From contig NC_090444.1 in NCBI RefSeq assembly GCF_031143425.1, positions 61,251,533-61,315,532 of the forward strand: a DNA stretch of 64,000 nt. The letters are read 5' to 3'. This DNA is from Pleurodeles waltl. Taxonomy: Eukaryota; Chordata; Amphibia; Caudata; Salamandridae. Position numbers and translations under genes: made by a program. Below the pieces are notes generated by a model. It was not told the origin of the DNA and made no database searches. It was given only the letters and a program-made list of their open reading frames with translations. Below are positions 23,640 through 33,778 of the stretch, piece after piece. Position 1 is the stretch's first letter. Each line of letters begins with the position of its first letter.

Positions 23640-24460
23640 CGGTGACCTCACATATTTATGTAAGGGCACAGAGGGGTATCCACTCCAGTGCAGTGTTTAC
23701 CCCTCTGTGACCTCACATACTTATGCAAGGGCACAGAGGGGTCTCCACTCCAGTGCAGTGTATACCCCTCTGTGACCTCACATACTTACGTAAGGGCACC
23801 GAGGGGTATCCACTGCAGTGCTGTGCATACCCCTCAGTGACCTCACGTACTTATGTAAAGGCACCGAGGGGTATCTATTGCAGTGCAGTTTATACCCCTC
23901 AGTGACCTCACATACTTATATAAAGGCACCGAGGGGTATCCAGTCCACCGCTGTGCATACCCCTCGGTGACCTCACATATTTATGTAAGGGCACTGAGGG
24001 GTATCCACTCCAGTGCAGTGTTTACCCCTCTGTGACCTCACATACTTATGCAAGGGCACAGAGGGGTCTCCACTCCAGTGCAGTGTATACCCCTCTGTGA
24101 CCTCACATACTTACGTAAGGGCACCGAGGGGTATCCACTGCAGTGCTGTGCATACCCCTCAGTGACCTCACGTACTTATGTAAAGGCACCGAGGGGTATC
24201 TATTGCAGCGCAGTTTATACCCCTCAGTGACCTCACATACTTATATAAAGGCACCGAGGGGTATCCAGTCCAGCGCTGTGCATACCCCTCGGTGACCTCA
24301 CATATTTATGTAAGGGCACCGAGGGGTATCCACTCCAGTGCAGTGTTTACCCCTCTGTGACCTCACATACTTATGCAAGGGCACAGAGGGGTCTCCACTC
24401 CAGTGCAGTGTATACCCCTCAGTGACATCACATACTTATGTAAGGGAACTGAAGGGTATC
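23640..24460. repeat. 325-bp higher-order repeat (five 65-bp units), first block
   Basis: Starting near 23640, groups of five units repeat every 325 bp. Each group includes units with TGCAAGGGCACAG, CTTACGTAAG and TTATATAAAG variants. Equivalent unit starts fall at 23723, 24048 and 24373. The block then returns to the more mixed array. Confidence 0.85.
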
Positions 24461-27400
24461 CACTCCAGTGCAGTGTATACCTCTTGCTGATCTCACATAC
24501 TTATGTAAAGGCACCAAGGGGTATCCATGCCAGCGCAGTGTATACCCCTTGGTGACCTCACATACTTATGTAAGGGCACTAAGAGTTGTATTCACTCTAA
24601 TGCAGTGCATACCCCTCGCTGACCTCACATACTTATGTAAGGGCACACAGAGTTGTATCCACTCCAGTGCAGTGCATACCCCTCGCTGACCTCACATACT
24701 TATGTAAGGGCACCAAAGCTTGTTCACTCCAGTGCAGTCTAAACCCCTCAGTGACCTCACATACTTATGTAAGGGCACCAAGGGCTATCCACTCCTGTGA
24801 AGTGCATACCCCTCGCTGACCTCACATATTTATGTAAAGGCACCAAGGAGTCTCCACTCGAGTCCAGTGAATACCCCTCGGTGACCTCACATACTTATGT
24901 AAAGGCACCGAGGGGTATCCATGCCAGTGAAGTGTATACCCTTCGCTGACGTCACATACTTATGTAAAGGCACCAAGGGATATCCACCCCGGTGCAGTGC
25001 ATACCCCTCGCTGACCTCATTTATTTATGTACAGGCACCAAGGGGTCTCCACTCCAGTCCAGTGTATACCCCTCGCTGAACTCACATACCTATGTAAAGG
25101 CACCAAGGGGTATCCATGCCAGTGCAGTGTATACCCCTCACTGACCTCACATACTTATGTAAGAGCACCGAAGCATGTGCACTCCAGTGCAGTGTATACC
25201 CCTCAGTCACCTCACATACTTATGTAAGGGCACCAAGGAGTATCCACTCCAGCGCAGTGTATACCCCTCGGTGACCTCACATACTTATGTAAGGGCACAG
25301 AGGGGTCTCCACTCCAGCGCAGTGTATACCCCTCTGTGACCTCACATACTTATGTAAGGGGACAGAGGGGTCTCCACTCCAGCGCAGTGTATACCCCTCA
25401 GTGACATCACATACTTATGTAACAGCACCAAAGCGTGTGCACTCCAGTGCAGTGTATGGCCCTCGCTGACCTCACATACTTATGTAAGAGCACCAAGGGG
25501 TATCCACTCCAGCACAGTGTATACCCCTCGGTGACCTCACATACTCATGTAAGGGCACAGAGGGGTCTCCACTCCAGCGCAGTGTATACCCCTCAGTGAC
25601 ATCACATACTTATGTAAGGGAACTGAAGGGTATCCACTCCAGCGCAGTCTATACCCCTCGCTGACCTCACATACTTATGTAAAGGCACCAAGGGGTATCC
25701 ATGCCAGCGCAGTGTATACCCCTTGGTTACCTCACATACTTATGTAAGGGCACCAAGAGTTGTATCCACTCCAGTGCAGTGCATACCCCTCACTGACCTC
25801 ACATACTTATATAAAGGCACCAAAGCTTGTGCACTCCAGTGCAGTGTAAACCCCTCGCTGACCTCACATACTTATGTAAAGGCACCAAAGCTTGTTCACT
25901 CCAGTGCAGTCTAAACCCCTCAGTGACCTCACATACTTATGTAAGGGCACCAAGGGCTATCCACTCCTGTGAAGTGCATACCCCTCGCTGACCTCACATA
26001 TTTATGTAAAGGCACCAAGGGGTCTCCACTCCAGTCCAGTGAATACCCCTCGGTGACCTCACATACTTATGTAAAGGCACCGAGGGATATCCATGCCAGT
26101 GCATTGTATACCCCTCGCTGACGTCACATACTTATGTAAAGGCATCGAGGGGTATCCACTCCAGTGCAGTGCATACTCCTCGCTGACCTCACATACTTCT
26201 GTAAGAGCACCGAAGCGTGTGCACTCCAGTGCAGTGTATACCCCTCAGTGACATCACATACTTATGTAAGAGAACTGAAGGGTATCCACTCCAGTGCAGT
26301 GCATACCCCTCAGTGATATCACATACTTATGTAAGGGAACTGAAGGGTATCCACTCCAGTGCCGTGCATACCCCTCAGTGACATCACATACTTATGTAAG
26401 GGAACTCAAGGGTATCCACTGCAGCGCAGTGTATACCCCTCACTGCCCTCACATACTTAAGTAAGAGCACCGAAGCGTGTGTACTCCAGTGCAGTGTATA
26501 CCCTGCGGTGACCTCACATACTTATGTAAGGGCACCAGGGGTATCCACTCCAGTGCAGTGTATACCCCTTGGTGACCTCACATACTTATGTAAGGGCACC
26601 AAGGGCTATCCACTCCTGTGCAGTGCATAGCCCTTGCTGACCTCACATATTTATGTAAAGGCACCAAGGAGTCTCCACTCCAGTCCAGTGTATACCCCTT
26701 GCTAAACTCACATACTTATGTAAAGCACCAAGGGGTATCCATGGCAGTGCAGTGTTTACCCCTCGGTGACCTCACATACTTATGTAAAGGCACCGAGGGG
26801 TATCCATGCCAGCGCAGTGTTTACCCCTCGGTGACCTCACATACTTATGTAAGGGCAGAGAGGGGTATCCACTCCAGTGCAGTGCATACCCCTCGCTGAC
26901 CTCACATACTTATGTAAAGGCACCAAAGCTTGTGCACTCCAGTGCAGTGCATACCCCTCGCTGACCTCACATACTTATGTAAAGGCACCAAAGCTTGTTC
27001 ACTCCAGTGCAGTCTAAACCCCTCAGTGACCTCACATACTTATGTAAAGGCACCAAGGGGCCTGCACTCCAGTCCAGTGAATACCCCTCGGTGACCTCAC
27101 ATACTTATGTAAAGGCACCGAGGGGTATCCATGCCAGTGAAGTGTATACCCTTCGCTGACGTCACATACTTATGTAAAGGCACCGAGGGGTATCCATGCC
27201 AGCGCAGTGTATACCCTTCGCTGACGTCACATGCTTATGTAAAGGCACCGAGGGGTATCCACCCCGTTGCAGTGCATACCCCTCGCTGACCTCACATATT
27301 TATGTAAAGGCACCAAGGGGTCTCCAGGCCAGTGTATGCCCCTCGCTGAACTCACATACTTATGTAAAGGCACCAAGGGGTATCCATGCCAGTGCAGTGT

Positions 27401-28449
27401 ATACCCCTCAGTGACCTCACATACTTATGTAAGGGCACCAAGAGTTGTATCCACTCCAGTGCAGTGCATACCCCTCGCTGACCTCACATACTTATGTAAA
27501 GGCACCGAGGGGTATCCACTCCAGTGCAGTTCATTCTCCTCATTGACATCACATACTTATGTAAGAGCACCGAAGCGTGTGCACTCCAGTGCAGTGTATA
27601 CCCCTCGCTGACCTCACATACTTATGTAAGAGCACCGAAGCGTGTGCACTCCAGTGCAGTGTATACCCCTCAGTGACCTCACATACTTATGTAAGTGCAC
27701 CAAGGAGTATCCACTCCAGTGCAGTGTATACCCCTTGCTGACCTCACATACTTATGTAAAGACACCAAGTGGTATCCACTCCAGCGCAGTGCATACTCCT
27801 CGCTGACCTCACATACTTCTGTAAGAGCACCGAAGCGTGTGCACTCCAGTGCAGTGTATACCCCTCAGTGACATCACATACTTATGTAAGGGAACTGAAG
27901 GGTATCCACTCCAGTGCAGTGTATACCCCTCAGTGACATCACATACTTATGTAAGGGAACTCAAGGGTATCCACTGCAGCGCAGTTTATACCCCTCACTG
28001 ACCTCACATACTTATGTAAGAGCACCAAAGCGTTTGCACTCCAGTGCAGTGTATACCCTGCGGTGACCTCACATACTTATGTAAGGGCACCAGGGGTATC
28101 CACTCCAGTGCAGTGTATACCCCTCGGTGACCTCACATACTTATGTAAAGGCACCAAAGCTTGTGCACTCCAGTGCAGTTAAACCCCTCAGTGACCTCAC
28201 ATACTTATGTTGGGGCACCAAGGGCTATCCACTCCTTTGCAGTGCATACCCCTCGCTGACCTCACATATTTATATAAAGGCACCAAGGGGTCTCCACTCA
28301 AGTCCATTGTATACCCCTCGCTGAACTCACATACTTATGTAAAGGCACCAAGGGGTATCCATGCCAGTGCAGTGTATACCCCTCGGTGACCTCACATACT
28401 TATGTAAAGACACCGAGGGGTATCCATGCCAGAGCAGTGTTTACCCCTC

Positions 28450-29860
28450 GGTGACCTCACATATTTATGTAAGGGCACCGAGGGGTATCCACTCCAGTGC
28501 AGTGTTTACCCCTCTGTGACCTCACATACTTATGCAAGGGCACAGAGGGGTCTCCACTCCAGTGCAGTGTATACCCCTCTGTGACCTCACATACTTACGT
28601 AAGGGCACCAAGGGGTATCCACTGCAGTGCTGTGCATACCCCTCAGTGACCTCACGTACTTATGTAAAGGCACCGAGGGGTATCTATTGCAGCGCAGTTT
28701 ATACCCCTGAGTGACCTCACATACTTATATAAAGGCACCGAGGGGTATCCAGTCCAGCGCTGTGCATACCCCTCGGTGACCTCACATATTTATGTAAGGG
28801 CACCGAGGGGTATCCACTCCAGTGCTGTGTTTATCCCTCAGTGACCTCACATACTTATGGAAGGGCACCGAGGGGTCTCCACTCCAGTGCAGTGTATACC
28901 CCTCTGTGACCTCACATACTTACGTAAGAGCACCGAGGGGTATCCACTGCAGTGCTGTGCGTACCCCTCAGTGACCTCACGTACTTATGTAAAGGCACCG
29001 AGGGGTATCTATTGCAGCGCAGTTTATACCCCTCAGTGACCTCACATACTTATATAAAGGCACCGAGGGGTATCCAGTCCAGCGCTGTGCATACCCCTCG
29101 GTGACCTCACATATTTATGTAAGGGCACCGAGGGGTATCCACTCCAGTGCAGTGTTTACCCCTCAGTGACCTCACATACTTATGGAAGGGCACCGAGGGG
29201 TCTCCACTCCAGTGCAGTGTATACCCCTCTGTGACCTCACATACTTACGTAAGAGCACCGAGGGGTATCCACTGCAGTGCTGTGCATACCCCTCAGTGAC
29301 CTCACGTACTTATGTAAAGGCACCAAGGGGTATCTATTGCAGCGCAGTTTATACCCCTCAGTGACCTCACATACTTATATAAAGGCACCGAGGGGTATCC
29401 AGTCCAGCGCTGTGCATACCCCTCGGTGACCTCACATATTTATGTAAGGGCACCGAGGGGTATCCACTCCAGTGCAGTGTTTACCCCTCAGTGACCTCAC
29501 ATACTTATGGAAGGGCACCGAGGGGTCTCCACTCCAGTGCAGTGTATACCCCTCTGTGACCTCACATACTTACGTAAGAGCACCGAGGGGTATCCACTGC
29601 AGTGCTGTGCATACCCCTCAGTGACCTCACGTACTTATGTAAAGACACCGAGGGGTATCTATTGCAGCGCAGTTTATACCCCTCAGTGACCTCACATACT
29701 TATATAAATTCACCGAGGGGTATCCAGTCCAGCGCTGTGCATACCCCTCGGTGACCTCACATATTTATGTAAGGGCACCGAGGGGTATCCACTCCAGTGC
29801 AGTGTTTACCCCTCAGTGACCTCACATACTTCTGTAAGGGCACCGAGTGGTTTGCACTGC
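28450..29860. repeat. 325-bp higher-order repeat, second block at array end
   Basis: The same five-unit group recurs at 28532, 28857, 29182 and 29507, exactly 325 bp apart, with near-identical sequence. The block is more homogeneous than the rest of the array and lies against its right edge. Confidence 0.88.
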
Positions 29861-29873
29861 ATTACAGTGGTTT

Positions 29874-29989
29874 GAGCAGGGCTGGAAGAGGGAGCCGTCC
29901 CTCTGTGTTAGAGAATCACTGCAGACTTAACTTTAATCTGCAGTGGTTTTTAAACATAGAGGGACAGCTCCCTCTTCCTGCCCTGTTTA
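29874..29989. repeat. imperfect foldback in the right subterminal region
   Basis: The arm at about 29874-29923 (GCAGGGCTGGAAGAGGGAG through CACTGCAG) pairs with the arm at about 29939-29989 (CTGCAGTGG through CTCCCTCTTCCTGCCC). Arms are about 45-50 nt with mismatches. It sits between the satellite edge and the right TIR of the enclosing element. Confidence 0.75.
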
Positions 29990-30174
29990 AAAACCAATTA
30001 CAGTGCTGATTAATTCCACCTGCGGAACTGTGAAATTTATTAATAATTCCGTGTTTAATGAGTAACATGGAATTAATAAATTCATCCAATTCTGCTGGCG
30101 GAATTACAATTTCTGCCCACCCCTAACATAAATGACCCAAAAGAACGAGTTACTTACCTTCGGTAACAACTTTT

Positions 30175-30355
30175 CTGGTGGATACATTAGCTACCTGTAA
30201 ATTCCTCACCTAATGAATACTCCCATGGCGCCAGCATTCGACGGAAATCTTCTTACTAGTCTCTGCACGTCGACGAGGACGTCACTCTAGCCCACGCGAC
30301 GCCGTCTGACGTCATACAGGCAATAAGAGGTCCTCGACGACGTGCCGACGTCAGT
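30175..30355. repeat. left inverted terminal repeat of the DIRS element
   Basis: 181 bp from CTGGTGGATACATTAG to GACGTCAGT. It is almost identical to the reverse complement of 35787-35964, apart from a 3-nt difference and a few substitutions. A further 34 bp of left-end sequence (30141-30174, AAGAACGAGTTACTTACC onward) has no match in the right repeat but is found in the internal complementary region. Confidence 0.93.
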
Positions 30356-30360
30356 ACCAA

Positions 30361-30602
30361 TCATTTTTTACGTGCATGAGAACAACCAGGCAATGCAATG
30401 AAAGAGCAAGGCAACATCCCATAACATTGTAAAAATACACAACATTGCATGAATAACTGTAAATCTTTTATATATATATAACTCTCTCTTTTTAAAATAT
30501 ATATACACATCAAGTATATACACAAAGATATATACATATATACATATATAAATATATTATATACAACATCTATTGCACCCTCGAAGACCAAGAGGAGCGT
30601 AC
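30361..30602. other. AT-rich 3' tail of the DIRS element
   Basis: Between the left terminal repeat and the recombinase stop lies AT-rich sequence with TATA microsatellite tracts (about 30465-30565). An 81-codon minus ORF here has a composition driven by the AT repeats and no family match. I do not call it a gene. Confidence 0.6.
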
Positions 30603-33536
30603 TCAAGGATTACTTGGTAAGACCAGAAAGGCAACGGGGAGGCGGGTGGGACCGTGAGGAATCCACAGGTAGCTAACGTATCCACCAGAAAAGTCGTTAC
30701 CGAAGGTAAGTAACTCGTTCTTCTGATGGATACAACTACCTGTGGATTCCTCACCTAATGACCAAGTTGCGGCCTTGCAGATGTCGACCACAGGAACACC
30801 TCTGGCCAAGGCCGAAGTGGCCGACTTAGCTCTGGTGGAATGAGCTCTAATGCCCTCAGGAGGATCCTTCTTTGCCAAAGAGTAACAGATTTTAATGCAA
30901 AGAACAACCCACCTGGATAGTGTTCTCTTGTGGACTGCCTTTCCTCTCCTCTTGCCCACGTATCCAATAAACAGCTGATCCTCCAGCCTGAAATCCTTTG
31001 TTCTATCAATAAAGAAGCTCCACGCCCTCTTTGGGTCCAGACGGTGCAGTCTTTCTTCCTCTTTGGAAGGATGAGGCGGAGGATAGAACGTGGACAAAGT
31101 AATTGCCTGAGCCAAATGGAAAGGTGAAACAACCTTCGGGAGGAAAGCAGCCTTGGTCCTCAACACCACCTTATCCCCATAAAAAGTTGTATAAGGGGGC
31201 TTTACTGATAAGGCCTGCAACTCACTCACTCTCCTTGCTGATGTTATAGCTATCAGGAAGACTGTTTTTAAAACCAAATACCTTAAGGGGCAAGAATGCA
31301 TAGGTTCAAAAGGGGACCCCATAAGGAAAGTCAGGACCAAGGACAAATCCCATTGCGGCATAATGAATGGCTTTGGAGGATATTTATTTAGAAGACCTTT
31401 CAAGAATCTGATAACAATAGGGGATTTAAATAAAGATGGTTGGTCTGGAAGACATATGAAGGCTGACAAGGCCGATAAATAACCCTTAATGGTAGCCACT
31501 GCACAACCTTTCTGCGCTAGAGACAGAGCAAAAGACAAAACGTCCGATAGATGAGCATGCAAAGGATCAATCTGCCTCTCTCCACACCACGCAACAAATT
31601 TAGACCATCTATTAGCGTAGATAGATTTAGTGGAGTGTCGCCTGGCCGCTAATATAACATCCACTACCTCAGGCGGGAGAGAGAAGGAACTCAGGTTGCC
31701 CCGTTCAATCTCCAGGCATGTAGGTGCAGACTCTGGAGGTTGGGGTGTAAAACCTGCCCCTGCGACTGCGAGAGGAGGTCTGCCCTGAAAGGGAGACGGA
31801 GCGGAGGGCACATTGAGAGTTGGAGAAGGTCGGAGTACCATACCCTCCTTGGCCAATCCGGAGCTATTAGGATGACTAGAGCCCGGTCCTGGCGAATCTT
31901 CCTCAATACTCGAGGAATCAAGGGTATGGGAGGAAACGCGTAAAGCAACTGGCCGCACCAGGTTATTTGAAACGCGTCCCCCAACGCTCCCTGCATCGGA
32001 TACTGGAGGCTGCAGAATAACGGACAATGCGCGTTCTCTCGAGTGGCAAACAGATCTACCCGAGGAAACCCCCACCTCTGGAAGATTAAACGGACTTGAT
32101 CTGGATGGAGACGCCACTCGTGGTCTGCCGAGAATTGGCGACTGAGACTGTCCGCACGCACGTTCAAGACTCCGGCCAGATGGTTTGCTATCAAGCAAAT
32201 CTGATGGTCCTTTGCCCAGGACCATAGTCAAAGAGCTTCTCTGCAGAGAAGGTACGACCCCACTCCTCCCTGCTTGTTTATGTACCACATCGTGGTAGTA
32301 TTGTCCGTTAGGACCTGTACCGACTGACCACGAAGGGAAGGGAGGAAGGCCTTGAGAGCCAGACGTACAGCCCGTAACTCTAACAGATTGATGTGAAACA
32401 TCTGTTCCTCTGGAGACCAAAGGCCTTTGATCTCCAGATCCCCCAGATGAGCTCCCCACCCTAGAGTGGAAGCATCCGTTATGACTGCGGCCACTGGTGG
32501 CGACTGCTGGAACGGCTTTCCTTGTGAAAGATTGTTGCTTGCAATCCACCACTTCAAATCCACAGCAGCATCTCTGGAGATCTTGACAGTACTCTCTAGA
32601 TCCCCTTTGTGTTGAGACCACTGCCTTCGGAGGCACCACTGAAGAGCCCTCATGTGCCAGCGAGCATGCGTGACCAACAGAATGCAGGAGGCAAACAGAC
32701 CGAGCAGACGAAGGACCTTGAGGACTGGAACTACCGCTCCATTTCGAAACATTGGAACCAAATCCTGAATATCTTGAATCCGCTGAGGCGGAGGAAAGGC
32801 CCGACCCAATGTTGTATCCAGTACTGCCCCTATGAACAGGAGGCGCTGAGAGGGCTCTATGTGAGATTTGGGCTCGTTCACCTAAAAACCCAGGTCGAAC
32901 AACAACTGGGTTGTTGACTGCAGATGATGCGACACAAGCTCCGGGGACTTGGCTTTGATCAACCAGTCGTCCAAGTAAGGGAATACTGCTATCCCCTTCC
33001 TTCTGAGTTCTGCCGCAACCACCGACATCACCTTCGTGAAGACTCGAGGTGCTGAAGTAAGACCAAACGGAAGGACCGCAAACTGATAGTGCTGCGATCC
33101 CACCACAAACCGGAGATACTTCCTGTGTGACTTGAGTATCGGGATATGAAAGTAAGCATCCTGCAAGTCGACAGACACCATCCAGTCTTCCTTGTTCAAC
33201 GCCAAAAGCACCTGTGCTAGGGTCAGCATCTTGAACTTTTCCTGCTTGAGGAACCAATTCAAGATCCTCAGGTCCAGGATTGGTCTCAAACGACCATCCT
33301 TCTTGGGAATCAGGAAATACCTTGAGTAACATCCTCGACCCCTTTCCTGCTCTGGGACCAACTCCACCGCGCCCTTTGAAAGGAGGGCTTGTACCTCCTG
33401 TTCTAGCAACAGGAGGTGTTCTTCTGAACAATAAGAAGGGCGGGGCGGGATGAGGGGCGGGAACTCCCGAAAGGGAAGGGTGTAGCCTTTTCCCACAATA
33501 CTGAGAACCCAAGTGTCCGTTGTAACAGTCTTCCAT
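30603..33536 (-). CDS. tyrosine recombinase ORF of the DIRS element
   Basis: The 977-codon frame is longer than the enzyme. Roughly the first 600 codons lie in another frame over the RT-RNase H coding sequence and show no conserved domain. The recombinase occupies about residues 615-925 (near 31690 to 30765). It has an N-terminal core-binding segment (STKSIYANRW, AWC), the first catalytic arginine in TSARRVSEL near residue 770 and the HxxR box in AHSTRAKS near residue 898. After the KAATWS motif the frame enters the internal complementary region. The segment that should carry the nucleophilic tyrosine is not recognisable, and the last 50 residues are translated terminal-repeat sequence. Overlap of the recombinase and RT frames is normal for DIRS elements; the lost tyrosine region is not. 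Confidence 0.85.
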   Translation of the reverse strand: MEDCYNGHLGSQYCGKRLHPSLSGVPAPHPAPPFLLFRRTPPVARTGGTSPPFKGRGGVGPRAGKGSRMLLKVFPDSQEGWSFETNPGPEDLELVPQAGKVQDADPSTGAFGVEQGRLDGVCRLAGCLLSYPDTQVTQEVSPVCGGIAALSVCGPSVWSYFSTSSLHEGDVGGCGRTQKEGDSSIPLLGRLVDQSQVPGACVASSAVNNPVVVRPGFLGERAQISHRALSAPPVHRGSTGYNIGSGLSSASADSRYSGFGSNVSKWSGSSSPQGPSSARSVCLLHSVGHACSLAHEGSSVVPPKAVVSTQRGSREYCQDLQRCCCGFEVVDCKQQSFTRKAVPAVATSGRSHNGCFHSRVGSSSGGSGDQRPLVSRGTDVSHQSVRVTGCTSGSQGLPPFPSWSVGTGPNGQYYHDVVHKQAGRSGVVPSLQRSSLTMVLGKGPSDLLDSKPSGRSLERACGQSQSPILGRPRVASPSRSSPFNLPEVGVSSGRSVCHSRERALSVILQPPVSDAGSVGGRVSNNLVRPVALRVSSHTLDSSSIEEDSPGPGSSHPNSSGLAKEGMVLRPSPTLNVPSAPSPFQGRPPLAVAGAGFTPQPPESAPTCLEIERGNLSSFSLPPEVVDVILAARRHSTKSIYANRWSKFVAWCGERQIDPLHAHLSDVLSFALSLAQKGCAVATIKGYLSALSAFICLPDQPSLFKSPIVIRFLKGLLNKYPPKPFIMPQWDLSLVLTFLMGSPFEPMHSCPLRYLVLKTVFLIAITSARRVSELQALSVKPPYTTFYGDKVVLRTKAAFLPKVVSPFHLAQAITLSTFYPPPHPSKEEERLHRLDPKRAWSFFIDRTKDFRLEDQLFIGYVGKRRGKAVHKRTLSRWVVLCIKICYSLAKKDPPEGIRAHSTRAKSATSALARGVPVVDICKAATWSLGEESTGSCIHQKNELLTFGNDFSGGYVSYLWIPHGPTRLPVAFLVLPSNP
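30653..30762. other. DIRS internal complementary region
   Basis: The first part (about 30653-30721, AGGTGAGGAATCCACAGG through TAACTCGTTCTT) is complementary to the left end of the element. The second (about 30722-30760, CTGATGGATACAACTACC onward) is complementary to the right end. The join reads as a left-end/right-end circle junction. In DIRS1-type elements this region is thought to template completion of the ends during circle formation. It overlaps the 3' end of the recombinase ORF. Confidence 0.93.
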
Positions 33537-33778
33537 TTGGTGAGAAACTGCTGTAATCTTCCCCCTACAGGAGAGGAGTGAGTGAGAAATGGTGGAAGCC
33601 TAAGGCTGCTTTCCCTGCTGCACCCCTCCAGAGGACGAGGAAGAGGCAGAGTGCTGCTGAGAGGCTCCTCTGGTGCGGACCCTACCTCTCCCTCTAAAAG
33701 ATCTATAGGGATGGGAAGAGGCAGGTTGCTGATATCTTCCCCGAAAGGAAGAGGAGGAAGAGCCACGCCCAAATCCAC
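31691..33778 (-). pseudogene. reverse transcriptase-RNase H of the DIRS element, two in-frame stops
   Basis: One frame runs through three open pieces. 33778-32882 holds the reverse transcriptase: IPKKDGRLRPILDLR, box A in VSVDLQDAYFHIPI, LPFGLTSAP and catalytic box YLDDW. It ends at TAG 32884-32882. 32881-32228 continues directly in frame with the RT thumb and RNase H, whose acidic residues lie in VITDASTLGWG, LLELRA and LTDNTT; it ends at TGA 32230-32228. 32227-31691 continues in the same frame with the rest of RNase H (ADSLSR) and the DIRS-type C-terminal domain (DLFATREN, LLYAFPPIPLI, ILIAPDWPRR). Both breaks are single stop codons with no frame change. The start overlaps the gag 3' end by about 180 bp. 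Confidence 0.9.

Larger units (their letters stand above)
16674..29860. repeat. 65-bp satellite, main segment with higher-order structure
   Basis: About 200 tandem copies of the 65-bp unit. Diagnostic variants recur at long distances: units at 17353, 18048, 19336, 19830, 20526, 22387, 23318 and 23723 reappear 2,477-2,478 bp (first two) or 4,809-5,197 bp (the rest) downstream. The 5-kb offsets change in whole-unit steps (5,132, 5,197, then 4,809). The last part uses a five-unit, 325-bp repeat. Because 65 is not a multiple of three, three units form a 65-codon translation, which explains the many 60-114 codon ORFs. Confidence 0.95.
2403..30126. mobile_element. TIR-bounded DNA-transposon-like unit with an internal 65-bp satellite and nested LTR elements
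   Basis: The left end at 2403-2418 is TTAGGGGTGGGCGGAA. The right end at 30111-30126 is its reverse complement with one mismatch. Both ends continue into AT-rich subterminal sequence rich in GGAATT motifs (2419-2470 and 30020-30105). The outermost shared dinucleotide is TA on both sides (2404-2405, 30124-30125), which could be a TA target duplication or part of the TIR. No transposase is present, so the unit would be non-autonomous. The interior is almost entirely 65-bp satellite, later invaded by two LTR elements. The superfamily is not resolved. It is inference that this is one element and not two unrelated copies of the same end facing each other. Confidence 0.65.

Noticed and set aside
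2490..29860. Numerous 60-120 codon ORFs with repeated CTSHTYVKAPRG-like peptides
   Set aside because: They arise from the 65-bp period reading through all frames. They have no consistent start, no splice structure and stop at random variants.
30361..30606. 81-codon ORF in the DIRS 3' tail
   Set aside because: Its composition follows TATA microsatellites and there is no conserved motif. It also does not supply the missing recombinase tyrosine.
30603..31690. A host integrase or phage-type recombinase gene
   Set aside because: Terminal repeats, the internal complementary region and the adjacent RT and gag place it inside a DIRS element.
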